Of a stretch of DNA of 32,934 nt, positions 8,183-17,087 are shown piece after piece; positions within the stretch are counted from its first letter, which is position 1, and each line of letters starts with the position of its first letter. The notes below the pieces were generated by a model. It made no database searches, had not been told where the DNA came from, and saw only the letters and a program-made list of their open reading frames with translations. Origin of the DNA: Caldisericum sp. Its GTDB lineage: Bacteria > Caldisericota > Caldisericia > Caldisericales > Caldisericaceae. The stretch spans positions 1-32,934 of the forward strand of contig JAIMJY010000007.1 in the NCBI GenBank assembly GCA_020692945.1, written 5' to 3'. The position numbers and the translations under genes were made by a program.

Positions 8183-9167
8183 CTCTGTAAGTAATAGCTC
8201 TTTTACGAGGCAAAGAAACACTTGAATCTTTAAGTGACAGCTTCGTTAAGAAAGATAGAATGTTTATTAAGTTGCTAAAAGAGTTTCCTAATTCGAAGTT
8301 TTCAGAGTTTGATGAAAGTGAAAAATCATACCCGCTTATGAATGATTTGTAAACGCATGAAGCAATTTTAATAATCGCTATTTCAAATTCCTCTTCATTG
8401 CAATAAGCAAGTTTCGAATTATCCACAAAGAAATTAAAGGATTTAGAAACTTCTTTTTCTCCCTCGATAATCTTTTCAACACCAGTCCGTGCACTCAACT
8501 TCCAAGAAATTTTTCTCTTATCATCTCCTTCTTTATAGTCTGCTGAAGAAAAAAATTCATTACTCTCACCCTTCATCTGTTTAAAATCATCAGGGCTTTC
8601 AAGATCTTGGTTTTCAAAGATTACATTCTTTATCTCTGGAAAAACTAAAATAGGAACATCATTGGTATTTAATAAAACCTTACGCTCAAAAAAATAAAAC
8701 GGGAAGTAGGATTTTACAAAAACGTTGTGCAATTTGTATAACCCTCTGCGTTTAAAGTTTAAATTAACAATATTTCTCGCAGAGACAAGGGGTTGTATTG
8801 AAATAAATTCAGAAACAAAATATTCACTTTCTACTTTTAACAAAAATTTGGAAGTTTTACTTTTATTTTCCAATTCTAATATTGCCTCGCCTTGGGTATT
8901 CGCAAATATCATTTCAGGGAGCCTGAAGTGTAATTCTAAACCCTGGATATTAGATACAGAAAGAAAACCCGAAAGAAGAAAATAAGATATCATAACACTT
9001 AGGGTTAAATATATTAAGTTGTTTCCAGAGTTTAACGCCACGCCACTTACCAAAAATATGAACAGGAGAAAAAGCCAGCCTGTTCCAGTAATTTTAGCCC
9101 TGTTATATTGGCGTCTCAATCTCATTAACGATTTCTGAAATGATTTCTTGGGTAAATTTTGTTTCAT
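8160..9167 (-). CDS. DUF58 protein (vWA-like partner of MoxR)
   Basis: 335 residues. Two membrane helices near the N-terminus (about 31-45 and 49-70) are followed by a beta-rich region and the DUF58 signature YKEGDDKRKISWKLSA (211-226). The remainder resembles a vWA fold (FFVDNSKLAY). The family works with MoxR AAA ATPases, likely as an adaptor for chaperone-driven assembly of membrane or envelope complexes. It overlaps moxR by 65 bp if the 9167 start is used. AAGGGG lies unusually close (two bases) to that ATG, so the internal ATG at 9125 is an alternative start. Confidence 0.85.
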   Translation of the reverse strand: MKQNLPKKSFQKSLMRLRRQYNRAKITGTGWLFLLFIFLVSGVALNSGNNLIYLTLSVMISYFLLSGFLSVSNIQGLELHFRLPEMIFANTQGEAILELENKSKTSKFLLKVESEYFVSEFISIQPLVSARNIVNLNFKRRGLYKLHNVFVKSYFPFYFFERKVLLNTNDVPILVFPEIKNVIFENQDLESPDDFKQMKGESNEFFSSADYKEGDDKRKISWKLSARTGVEKIIEGEKEVSKSFNFFVDNSKLAYCNEEEFEIAIIKIASCVYKSFISGYDFSLSSNSENFELGNSFSNLINILSFLTKLSLKDSSVSLPRKRAITYRDVKFAEE

Positions 9168-10014
9168 TGCCCCTTAAAACAACTCTATGAGATAATACAT
9201 AAAAAGAAAGTCTCTTAACATCGTCTGGAATAATGAATTCTCTGCCTTTAATCACGGCAAATCCTTTAATGGCCTTGACGAACTCAATACCACCCCTTGT
9301 GCTCAGCCCTATTTTCAAATATTTTGAATTGCGAGTAGCCTGTACAATACGCATAACATAATCCAAAATGCTATCTTCTATGAAAACTTCTTGAACCTTC
9401 CTTCTAATAGCGAAGATGTCATCCAAAGTCGCTACTGCTTCAAGCCCTTTTGCGGGATCAATTATTCCTCTTTTTATTACCTCTTTCTCAATCTTTGCCG
9501 AGGGATACCCCATTTCAAGCGACAGCATAAATCTGTCCAGTTCACTTTCAGGAAGTGGATAAATACCTGTAAATTCTGATGGATTTTCTGTTGCAATAAC
9601 GAAAAAAACATTATCCAAATGATAAGTCACCTCATCAACAGTCACCGTTCTTTCGCTCATCGCCTCAAGCAATGCTGATTGAGTTTTTGGTGAGGCTCTG
9701 TTTATTTCATCAGCAAGTAGCACGTTAGAAAAGATAGGGCCTTTTTTAAACTCAAATTTCCCCTCTGCTTTCCTGTAAATGCTTACACCTATTATGTCAC
9801 TCGGGAGTAGGTCTGAAGTGAATTGTATTCGCGAAAATTTGGCATCAATGGAGTTAGCGATTGCTGAAGCTAAAGTTGTTTTTCCAACACCAGGTACATC
9901 TTTAAAAATTATGTGTCCCTCTGCAAATAACGGCACAAGTGCAAGCTCTATAATTTCTCTTTTCCCGCGAATCGCTTTTTGGACATTATCAATAATTCTA
10001 TCTATTATTTCCAT
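9103..10014 (-). CDS. MoxR-family AAA+ ATPase
   Basis: 303 residues. Walker A is VPGVGKTT (40-47), Walker B is VLLADE (98-103), followed by INRASPKTQSALLEAMSER. Sensor 1 is in FFVIATENPSEF, and a C-terminal lid closes the protein. This is the MRP subgroup of MoxR, characteristically next to DUF58 and transglutaminase genes. The ATPase is thought to remodel or activate client proteins, perhaps via the vWA-like DUF58 partner. It overlaps the preceding CCA gene by 10 bp and DUF58 by up to 65 bp, so the three membrane-module genes are translationally linked. Confidence 0.92.
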   Translation of the reverse strand: MEIIDRIIDNVQKAIRGKREIIELALVPLFAEGHIIFKDVPGVGKTTLASAIANSIDAKFSRIQFTSDLLPSDIIGVSIYRKAEGKFEFKKGPIFSNVLLADEINRASPKTQSALLEAMSERTVTVDEVTYHLDNVFFVIATENPSEFTGIYPLPESELDRFMLSLEMGYPSAKIEKEVIKRGIIDPAKGLEAVATLDDIFAIRRKVQEVFIEDSILDYVMRIVQATRNSKYLKIGLSTRGGIEFVKAIKGFAVIKGREFIIPDDVKRLSFYVLSHRVVLRGNETKFTQEIISEIVNEIETPI

Positions 10015-12614
10015 TCAAATTTATCTCTGTTTTTAATCAAATATTCAATTTCATCTTCCTTTGTCTTTAGTTTCCCTTTTATTTTTAACGTAAGCAATTC
10101 ATCGTAAATTTCACTAAACTGCGGTCCTTCTTTAAGACCGATTGCAATTAAATCATTGCCAGTCGTTTCAATTTTTACAAATCTAATTTCATTCAAAAAT
10201 GCCTTTATAAAAGCTTGTTCCCTTACATTTGCTTTAGTGAGGAATGCACTCAGCATATAATCGTCTATGTCTTTTATCAACATGAATTTTTCTTCTTTGT
10301 TCTTCTTTTCAAATTCTTTATGAAAATTTCTTAGTATATTACTTTGTGTAACAAATTTATTAACTATTCTCTCGTTAAAAGCAAAAAATCGAAGAATTTC
10401 ACGTTTTTCAGAGTTTTTCTTTCCGTCTAAGAGGATAGCAATGTAAGCCAATCTTTTTTCAGTAATACTAAATTCTTTAATGAAATTGTGAGCAATCAAA
10501 ATCCTTTTCCTTTTGGAGAAACTTAGTTTATGCAGTTTAAAAATTTGATTTACTATTCCAAGGCGATCCATCATGAATAAAGACTCAGCAGCTTTTTCAC
10601 AGTCAAATAGTTCAAACATTTCGTCTAAAATCCTTTGAGAATGTTTTGACTTTAGTGCGCCAAGTTCTAAGGCACTCCTTAGCATTTGTTCTGTTTCTTC
10701 ACTGAACGTAAAGCCAAATTTTACAACATATTTGATTGCTCTTAGTATTCTTGAAGGGTCTTCTATGAATGAATAAGAATGTAAAACTCTTATCTTCCTT
10801 TTGACAAGATCAGTGTACCCTCCATAAAAATCATAGATTGAACCAAAATTATTTTTAGTTATATCTATTGCAAGAGTATTTATCGTAAAATCTCTCCTCT
10901 TTAGATCCTCTTGAAGGGTTGCTTTTTCAACAATCGGAATTAAGGATTTTTCATTGTAATACTCTCTTCTTGCCGTAACGAAATCAAAATTATAGTTGCC
11001 TTCCATAAAATTAACAGTCTGCGTCTCTTTGTATAAATGTATTTTTCCATTAAATCTCTTTCTGAGAAGCTCTCCGAAAGCCACTGCATTGTCGCTCAAA
11101 ATAAAATCGAAATCACTACTCTCAGAACCAATAAATAAATCCCTGACTGCCCCCCCAACTATGTAGATTTTTTGGTTAATCTCTTCCGCTATATCAGCAA
11201 AATTATTTAAATAAGCAAGCACTGTTCCTTTGAATTTAAACTCAATTAGAGAACGAACATGTTCAGTTGATGGAAGCAACGACGAAGAGTTTAAAGAAGG
11301 CTCTTCAACCATATCATCTCTTATTCTATAAGCTTTTAGTAAATCACTCCTTGAAATTATTCCTACAGTTTTATGCTCATTTTTAACAAGAACCCTACCA
11401 ACGTTATCTTTTACCATAATATCTTCTATTTCTCTTAAATCTGCATCAATTGAAACTATTGCAATTTTCGGTGTGGAGAATTGTTTAACTGGTCTATCAC
11501 GTTTCTCAAATAACATAATTTTTTCAAGGTCTCTTTTAGAAATCATCCCTACAATTTCCCCATTTTCTTCGATGGGAAGCCCAGAATATCCCATTTTAAT
11601 CATGATATTAAGCGCTTCTTTAACAAGAGTGTCAGGCGCAACCGTTTTTATCGGGGAGCTCATTATCTGTCCAGCTTTAAGTATAGGGAAATAATTGAGA
11701 GAAGCAATTTTGATAATTAATTGTTTAATTTCACCAGCGTCCATATTTTTAATAACAGCTGACGCAGCTGTAGGATGTCCACCTCCTCCAAATTTGTCAA
11801 TAATGTTCCTAATATCGTAATCTGCACTAACGCTTCTTCCAATAAGAAAAATGTCCTTTTCCATTTTTGCAATTATGAAAATAATATCTACATCAATCAT
11901 TTCAATAATCTTGTGAGCAATTAAAGAAAGACCAGGAACATATCTCTCCATGCTTCCCATAGCAATGGCAATTTTTGAACCCTTGATGTTATATTCGTCT
12001 AAACCGTCTAAAAGTCTCCTTAACATTTTGACTTGTGATTCTCCTAAGAAAGGCGAAAGAAAGTGATGAACTATTTTCATATTAATTCCGAAAGACGAAA
12101 GAAAAGACATAGCGCTAAAATCGTAGCTTGTTGTTGAAGGAAAAGTAAAAGAGCCAGTGTCCTCAAAAATTCCAAGTGATATGAGAGTAGCTTCAAAGGT
12201 ATTCAACATAATTTTTTTCTTTCTAAGCAAGTCTACAAGAATGGTTGTGTTTGCTCCAACCCTTTTAGAAACTATCTTTGCTCCGGCTATATCGCTCGTA
12301 TCTGGATGATGGTCAAAAATAATTATTTCCTTTTTCCCTTGTATTAGTTCTTTCCCCTCCCCAATCCTATTATAACTCTTCGTATCAGCAATAATTATTC
12401 TTTTCAAACCATCCCTTATGGAATCAGGCAAATCTTTTACCTTAGTGAAATTAAGAGTATCTTCAAAAATACTTACAATTTTGGTAGCGTTAATATCTAA
12501 AGACCCAGGATGTATTAGTAACGAACCAGTATATAGCCTACTTAGTGCAAACATTGAGCTTATTGCATCAAGGTCAGCTCCCGCATGAGTTAAGATAACA
12601 GTAGAATCTTTCAT
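10005..12614 (-). CDS. DHH phosphoesterase - CBS pair - tRNA nucleotidyltransferase fusion
   Basis: 869 residues in three parts. Residues 1-300 form a DHH/DHHA1 phosphoesterase (HAGADLDA with Asp14 and Asp16, FDHH at 100-103, GGGGHPTAAS from 276), like nanoRNase or c-di-nucleotide hydrolases. Residues about 313-430 are two CBS domains (VGMISKRDL, VGIISRSDL), which usually bind adenine nucleotides. From about 480 comes a class II nucleotidyltransferase (VGGAVRD, catalytic DFD at 501-503, then RRDFTINTLA and EDPSRILRAIKY) of the CCA-adding/poly(A) polymerase type. The same architecture is known in Thermotogae, Aquificae and Deltaproteobacteria. It may repair tRNA ends (CC- or A-adding) and recycle short RNAs. 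It abuts the pyrimidine phosphorylase gene exactly. Confidence 0.9.
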   Translation of the reverse strand: MKDSTVILTHAGADLDAISSMFALSRLYTGSLLIHPGSLDINATKIVSIFEDTLNFTKVKDLPDSIRDGLKRIIIADTKSYNRIGEGKELIQGKKEIIIFDHHPDTSDIAGAKIVSKRVGANTTILVDLLRKKKIMLNTFEATLISLGIFEDTGSFTFPSTTSYDFSAMSFLSSFGINMKIVHHFLSPFLGESQVKMLRRLLDGLDEYNIKGSKIAIAMGSMERYVPGLSLIAHKIIEMIDVDIIFIIAKMEKDIFLIGRSVSADYDIRNIIDKFGGGGHPTAASAVIKNMDAGEIKQLIIKIASLNYFPILKAGQIMSSPIKTVAPDTLVKEALNIMIKMGYSGLPIEENGEIVGMISKRDLEKIMLFEKRDRPVKQFSTPKIAIVSIDADLREIEDIMVKDNVGRVLVKNEHKTVGIISRSDLLKAYRIRDDMVEEPSLNSSSLLPSTEHVRSLIEFKFKGTVLAYLNNFADIAEEINQKIYIVGGAVRDLFIGSESSDFDFILSDNAVAFGELLRKRFNGKIHLYKETQTVNFMEGNYNFDFVTARREYYNEKSLIPIVEKATLQEDLKRRDFTINTLAIDITKNNFGSIYDFYGGYTDLVKRKIRVLHSYSFIEDPSRILRAIKYVVKFGFTFSEETEQMLRSALELGALKSKHSQRILDEMFELFDCEKAAESLFMMDRLGIVNQIFKLHKLSFSKRKRILIAHNFIKEFSITEKRLAYIAILLDGKKNSEKREILRFFAFNERIVNKFVTQSNILRNFHKEFEKKNKEEKFMLIKDIDDYMLSAFLTKANVREQAFIKAFLNEIRFVKIETTGNDLIAIGLKEGPQFSEIYDELLTLKIKGKLKTKEDEIEYLIKNRDKFEWK

Positions 12615-13943
12615 TTAACTCAGTATTTCAATTCCCTCTTTGCTAACTTTTGCGTAAAACAATGGGGGAGATTTTACTTGTTCTGTGCCACTCGAGTAAA
12701 GCATTTTAAATTTTTCGAGGGCCATATTCCCCTTGCTCAAATCGTTTGTATGAATCTCTCCAATTTGTTCTTTGGAAAAAATTTTATCTCCAATTTTTTT
12801 ATTGAAAGTAAACCCTACTGAAAGATCAATTTTATCATCTTTCATTTCTCTACCGGCACCAAGGAAAGTCGCAAGCTTACCTAAACCTGTTGTATCAAAA
12901 AAAGAAAGAAAACCAGTCGATTTAGCTAAAATAGGCAGCTTAAATTTTGATTGAGGCAGCAAACTAAAATCGTCTGCGATGGCACTGTTGCCACCCTGAG
13001 CCTCTACAATTTCTTTGAATTTTTGAAGTCCCTTCCCATTAAATATTCCTTCCTCTATGATTATTTTACCTTCATCAACCGTTTGTACCTTTTTACCAAG
13101 TTTAAGCATTTCAGCTCCAAGATTTTTAATCACTTCTAAAAGTCTTTGGCTGCCCTTACCTTTTAAAACATTAATAGATTCTTCTATTTCTAAAGAATTG
13201 CCTACAGAGTCTCCAAGAGGTTGGTTCATATCAGTTATATATGCAACAGTTTCTTTCCTAAAATAATTGCCTATGCTAACCATTATTTTCGCAAGATTGA
13301 TAGCTTCTTCTAAATTCTTCATGAAGGCTCCGTTTCCTACCTTTACATCCAAAACAATCGCATCATTACCTGAAGCAATCTTTTTACTCATTATACTTGA
13401 GGCAATCAAAGGAATGCTATCAATCGTCCCTGTCACATCTCTCAGCGCATACATTTTTTTGTCTGCTATTACCAGTTCTTCACTTTGAGAAATAATTGCC
13501 CCTCCAACTCTATTCACGATTTCAATGAATTCTTCTTCAGGCATCTCAACTCTAAAGCCAGGAATAGATTCTAATTTATCGATAGTTCCACCGGTATGTC
13601 CTAAACCTCTACCTGACATCTTAGCAACAGGCACACCGTTTGCTACCACTAATGCAATGAGAGGAATAGACACAGTGTCGGCAACACCACCAGAGCTATG
13701 TTTATCAACTTTTATACCATGAATTCCCGATAAGTCAATTATTTTGCCACTTTTAACCATTGCAAGGGTTAAGTTGGATGTTTCGAATTCATCCATTCCC
13801 TTAAACCAAATTGCCATTAAAAGTGCCGACATTTGATAATCAGGGATTGTTCCCTTTGAATAACCATCAACAAAGTAATCAGTTTCTATTTGGTTTAATG
13901 GAAAACCATTTTTTTTCTTTTCAATTATGTCAAGAATATTCAC
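12615..13943 (-). CDS. pdp: Pyrimidine-nucleoside phosphorylase
   Basis: Splits uridine and thymidine (or deoxyuridine) with phosphate to base and (deoxy)ribose-1-phosphate. 442 residues. The signature KMSGRGLGHTGGTIDKLES is complete, the phosphate-site VDKHSSGGVADT lies near 80-91, and DVKVGNGAFMK follows. Family length is about 430-440. The start is a GTG that overlaps the purine phosphorylase stop as GTGA, so the two salvage enzymes are coupled. The stop directly abuts the next ATG (TAAATG). I cannot distinguish broad pyrimidine (pdp) from thymidine-specific (deoA) activity from sequence alone. Confidence 0.93.
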   Translation of the reverse strand: MNILDIIEKKKNGFPLNQIETDYFVDGYSKGTIPDYQMSALLMAIWFKGMDEFETSNLTLAMVKSGKIIDLSGIHGIKVDKHSSGGVADTVSIPLIALVVANGVPVAKMSGRGLGHTGGTIDKLESIPGFRVEMPEEEFIEIVNRVGGAIISQSEELVIADKKMYALRDVTGTIDSIPLIASSIMSKKIASGNDAIVLDVKVGNGAFMKNLEEAINLAKIMVSIGNYFRKETVAYITDMNQPLGDSVGNSLEIEESINVLKGKGSQRLLEVIKNLGAEMLKLGKKVQTVDEGKIIIEEGIFNGKGLQKFKEIVEAQGGNSAIADDFSLLPQSKFKLPILAKSTGFLSFFDTTGLGKLATFLGAGREMKDDKIDLSVGFTFNKKIGDKIFSKEQIGEIHTNDLSKGNMALEKFKMLYSSGTEQVKSPPLFYAKVSKEGIEILS

Positions 13944-14731
13944 TTAGCAACCTCTAAAAAGTTTCCAATAAGTGATGAAAGAGTCTTGCCGCACTTATCT
14001 GCAACCTCAAGAACCTGACTGTGAGTCACTAAGCCTTCTATGAACACATTATCGGTTACGCAAGATAGTCCTAAAACTCTTATACCCAAAAATCTTGCCA
14101 GAATAACTTCAGGAACTGTTGACATCCCAACTGCATCTGCCCCAATTCTGCTCATAAAATTGAGCTCTGCAAAGGTTTCGAAGTTTGGTCCTGGAACTGC
14201 ACAATAAACGCCTTCTCTAACATTAATTCCTTTCTTATGGGCAATTTTGCTAAATATTTTTCTGTACTCAGAATCGTACGCGTCTATCATATTAACAAAC
14301 TTTTCGTTTCCTTTTTCTCCTCTTAGCGGATTATCTCCAAACATCAAGTTTATGTGGTCTTTTATAAGTAATATATCTCCTGGGTAAAGCAATGGATTAA
14401 CTGCTCCTGAAGCGTTTGAAACTATAAGACCTTTCACACCAAGCATTGAAGAAACTCTTATATTCATCGTTACTTCCTTCATGCTGTAACCTTCATAGTA
14501 GTGAACTCTTCCATTGAAAAAAACAACGTTTTTATTGGCGAGTTTCCCAAAAACCATTTCTCCCTTGTGTCCCATAACAGTAGAGATTGGGAAATCAGGT
14601 ATTTCCTTGTAAGGGATTGTCTCAGAAATGTCAACATTCTCGAGGAGGGACCCTAAACCAGAGCCTATAACAACAGAGAATTCAGGTTCATACTTGTTAA
14701 GCTTCATTAAAAACTCTCTTAATTCTTCCAT
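13940..14731 (-). CDS. Purine-nucleoside phosphorylase family, Asp-type specificity residue
   Basis: 263 residues, the trimeric PNP/MTAP family. Phosphate-site residues are in VIGSGLGSLLE and the NGRVHYYEGY stretch. SNASGAVNP follows, and the base-site Glu185 is in GPNFET. MSTVPEVILAR is typical of PNP rather than MTAP. At the second base-contact position guanosine/inosine enzymes have Asn (human Asn243, SLITN); here the aligned motif is SCVTDN, with Asp227. Asp at that position is what MTAP enzymes have and favours 6-aminopurines. Activity on adenosine or methylthioadenosine is therefore possible (inference). I chose ATG 14731 because GAGGTG lies at good spacing; the upstream GTG is part of that site. 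Confidence 0.88.
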   Translation of the reverse strand: MEELREFLMKLNKYEPEFSVVIGSGLGSLLENVDISETIPYKEIPDFPISTVMGHKGEMVFGKLANKNVVFFNGRVHYYEGYSMKEVTMNIRVSSMLGVKGLIVSNASGAVNPLLYPGDILLIKDHINLMFGDNPLRGEKGNEKFVNMIDAYDSEYRKIFSKIAHKKGINVREGVYCAVPGPNFETFAELNFMSRIGADAVGMSTVPEVILARFLGIRVLGLSCVTDNVFIEGLVTHSQVLEVADKCGKTLSSLIGNFLEVAK

Positions 14732-14741
14732 TTTTTTCACC

Positions 14742-16358
14742 TCATTCTACTGATAAAAGATAATAATAGTAAGGCTGTCCGCCGTTAGAAATATCAACAT
14801 CAATCTCTGGAAATTTATCTTTAATTAACTGGCTAAGTCTTTGAGCATCAGCTTCACTAACCCCTTCTCCATAATAAATTCCAACAAATTCGGAGTCATT
14901 AATTACCTCTTTTTTCTTATCAAAAATTTCAAGAATAATGTCTTCTGCGTTTTTATTTTTTGCAAGAATCTCGTCATCAAACATTCCGATTATATCACCA
15001 TTTTGAATGCTAAGTCCATTTATCTTAGTATCTCTAATAGAATAAGTGACTGAAACGGTATGCATATTTTGAAGGATTACACTGGAGTGTTCTAAGTTCT
15101 CGTCAAAGGTTTCAACACTATTAAAAGACAAAATAACAGGGATAGATTGAACAACACTTACCGAGGGAATTATTTGGACATTTTTCTTTTTTGAAAGTTT
15201 TTTTGCTTCTTCTGCCGCCAAAATGATATTAGGATTATTTGGGAAAACCACAATGTTATCTTTAGTACAATTCTCTATTGCGCTAAGTATATCGTTAATT
15301 GAAGGGTTCATGGTTTGCCCGCCTTCTATTACCTGCTCAACCCCGAGACTTAAAAAAATATCATTAAAACCTTTCCCCTGAGCAATAGTTACTATAGAGA
15401 ATGGCAATCGGCTTTCCTTTTTTTGTGAAGTCTTCGATATAGTATTTAAAAATTCGTCTTGCTCTACTTGCATGTCTTCAATGCGAGCTTCTTTAATCGG
15501 ACCAAAAGACATTATTTGCTCAATCACCTTGTAAGGTTCATTGGTATGAATATGAATTTTTATTAACTCGTTTGCCTTTGCGACAACTGTACTATCGCCA
15601 AAAATTTCTAGCTCTTTTTTTAAGTTTTCGACGTCACTCCTATAAGATTCAGTAAGAAGCACAGTGTCATACCTGTATTTCAACGCTTCCCCTTTGACGT
15701 GTTTGGAAATTTCTTCTACGCTCTCTTCAAATAAACTCTCCAATTCTTCCCCTTTCAATGCAGATAATCCCCCCTCAAGCAAAAAAATCAAACCTTGCCC
15801 TCCTGCATCAATTACGCCTGCCTCTTTAAGGACGGGCAGAAGATCTGGAGTATGCGCAAGAGCTTGTTTACCATCATCAATACATTTTTGAAGGAAAATT
15901 AAAATATCTTTTTCTTCTGAAAAGAGTAGCGAAGAACTATCGGCTATAGAGCGGATAACGGTAAGTATAGTTCCCTCGACAGGTTTTATGACTGCTTTAT
16001 ATGCAACCTTGGACCCATTTTGGAGTGCTTGAGAAAATTGCAAAGCGTTAACTTCTTCGTAATTATCAAGCATCTCGAAAAAGCCTTTAAATATCTGCGA
16101 CAAAATAACACCTGAATTTCCTCTACCGCCTACCAAGGCTCCTTCACAAATAACCTTTCCTAATTCTTTTAAGTTTTTTGGTTTTCTTTTGTCTATTTCT
16201 TCAATCGCAGTTCTCACTGTTAGATACATATTCGTTCCAGTATCGCCATCAGGTACCGGAAAAACATTTAGCTTATTAACGATTTCTCTTTTTTTACCGA
16301 GGTTTAGATAAGCTCCTCTAATAAATTTTTCAAAGTCGCTATATGTTAGGTAATCCAT
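14742..16358 (-). CDS. fakA: DAK2/DegV-like kinase, FakA (YloV) family
   Basis: 538 residues. The N-terminal DhaL/Dak2 domain (about 1-200) has the ATP/Mg loop NVFPVPDGDTGTNM and GALVGGRGNSGVILSQIF. A middle domain and a DegV-like C-terminal half follow (about 310-538, IVTIAQGKGFNDIF). In Firmicutes this architecture is FakA, which phosphorylates fatty acids carried by FakB. No FakB gene lies in the window. The gene follows asp23 with a one-base gap, the conserved yloU-yloV pair, and rpmB lies just across the divergent promoter as in Bacilli. Strong Shine-Dalgarno GGGAGG. Confidence 0.88.
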   Translation of the reverse strand: MDYLTYSDFEKFIRGAYLNLGKKREIVNKLNVFPVPDGDTGTNMYLTVRTAIEEIDKRKPKNLKELGKVICEGALVGGRGNSGVILSQIFKGFFEMLDNYEEVNALQFSQALQNGSKVAYKAVIKPVEGTILTVIRSIADSSSLLFSEEKDILIFLQKCIDDGKQALAHTPDLLPVLKEAGVIDAGGQGLIFLLEGGLSALKGEELESLFEESVEEISKHVKGEALKYRYDTVLLTESYRSDVENLKKELEIFGDSTVVAKANELIKIHIHTNEPYKVIEQIMSFGPIKEARIEDMQVEQDEFLNTISKTSQKKESRLPFSIVTIAQGKGFNDIFLSLGVEQVIEGGQTMNPSINDILSAIENCTKDNIVVFPNNPNIILAAEEAKKLSKKKNVQIIPSVSVVQSIPVILSFNSVETFDENLEHSSVILQNMHTVSVTYSIRDTKINGLSIQNGDIIGMFDDEILAKNKNAEDIILEIFDKKKEVINDSEFVGIYYGEGVSEADAQRLSQLIKDKFPEIDVDISNGGQPYYYYLLSVE

Positions 16359-16359
16359 A

Positions 16360-16692
16360 CTAAACCTCCCTTTTCACACCTTTAATGATCACGCTAACAT
16401 CTACACCTTCAATACTTGTAATGTTCTTAAAAGTATAAGAAACTTGGCTTATTATTGTTTTTGCAACCTCTGAAACCTTTACTCCCCCCTGAATTACAAC
16501 ATGGAGGTAAACTCCAACCTTTCTCCCATCAATTTTAACGATAACTCCCTGCAATATTCTTTCTTTATTTAAAAGCGAAAAAAATCTTCGATTGAGGCTT
16601 GCGGGAACAAAACCTACAACTCCATAGCACTCCATTGCAGAAGCTGCAGCAATCTTAGCCAAGGCTTTTCCGCTTACAATTATTTTTCCCAT
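16360..16692 (-). CDS. Asp23/Gls24 family envelope stress protein (YloU-like)
   Basis: 110 residues. The compact alpha/beta Asp23 domain covers most of the protein: KIIVSGKALAKIAAASAMEC at the start, GVVGFVP, then a GVYLHVVIQGGVKVSEVAKTI segment and a C-terminal VSVIIKGVKR strand. Members are membrane-associated or DAK-associated stress proteins. The gene is first in the long minus-strand operon and pairs with the FakA-like gene one base downstream. AGGAGG precedes the ATG. Confidence 0.85.
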   Translation of the reverse strand: MGKIIVSGKALAKIAAASAMECYGVVGFVPASLNRRFFSLLNKERILQGVIVKIDGRKVGVYLHVVIQGGVKVSEVAKTIISQVSYTFKNITSIEGVDVSVIIKGVKREV

Positions 16693-16712
16693 ATTAACCT
16701 CCTAATCAATAA

Positions 16713-16721
16713 ATTATATCA
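16713..16721 (-). promoter_or_regulatory. Extended -10 promoter of the asp23 operon
   Basis: On the minus strand TGATATAAT (16721-16713) is a perfect extended -10. No good -35 is visible upstream. A start near 16706 leaves about 14 bases of leader carrying AGGAGG. This is the only promoter I see for the eight-gene operon ending at 6335. Confidence 0.65.
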
Positions 16722-16848
16722 TAATGTTTGAAAGTTTATATAATTACTAAAAACTGGTTATTATCTATTAAGTTGTACTTAATTTAGCTAAACTTTTCCC
16801 CTTTCGAAATTTTATCAAGCTAGATTAGAAAGAATAGTCTATAACTAC

Positions 16849-16876
16849 TTGATTTTATTTCGATTTTTTTTACAAT
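16849..16876 (+). promoter_or_regulatory. Predicted rpmB-mtnA promoter
   Basis: TTGATT (16849-16854), 16-base T-rich spacer, TACAAT (16871-16876). It lies about 25 bases before a strong GGAGGA site and the rpmB ATG. Confidence 0.6.
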
Positions 16877-16907
16877 ATAAACGTTAAATTAAAAATTGGA
16901 GGAAAAT

Positions 16908-17087
16908 ATGAGTAAAAAATGTGAAATTTGTGGAAAAGGACCACTCGTTGGTAATGCAATAAGCCACTCTCATATACGAACTAAAAAGAGATCTTTACCA
17001 AATCTTCATAAGGCTAAAGTATCTATTAACGGAGAGTTTAGAAAGGCCCTTGTTTGTACAGATTGTCTTAAGAAATACAAAGTCTAA
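16908..17087 (+). CDS. rpmB: 50S ribosomal protein L28 (zinc-binding form)
   Basis: 59 residues. It starts MSKKCEICGKGPLVGN and ends LVCTDCLKKYKV, so both CxxC pairs of the zinc-containing (C+) L28 are present, with the conserved SHSHIRTKKR basic loop between. The ATG at 16908 is used rather than 16896 because GGAGGA (16898-16903) lies directly upstream. The stop overlaps the mtnA ATG by one base (TAATG). rpmB next to asp23/fakA is a widely conserved neighbourhood. Confidence 0.95.
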   Translation: MSKKCEICGKGPLVGNAISHSHIRTKKRSLPNLHKAKVSINGEFRKALVCTDCLKKYKV

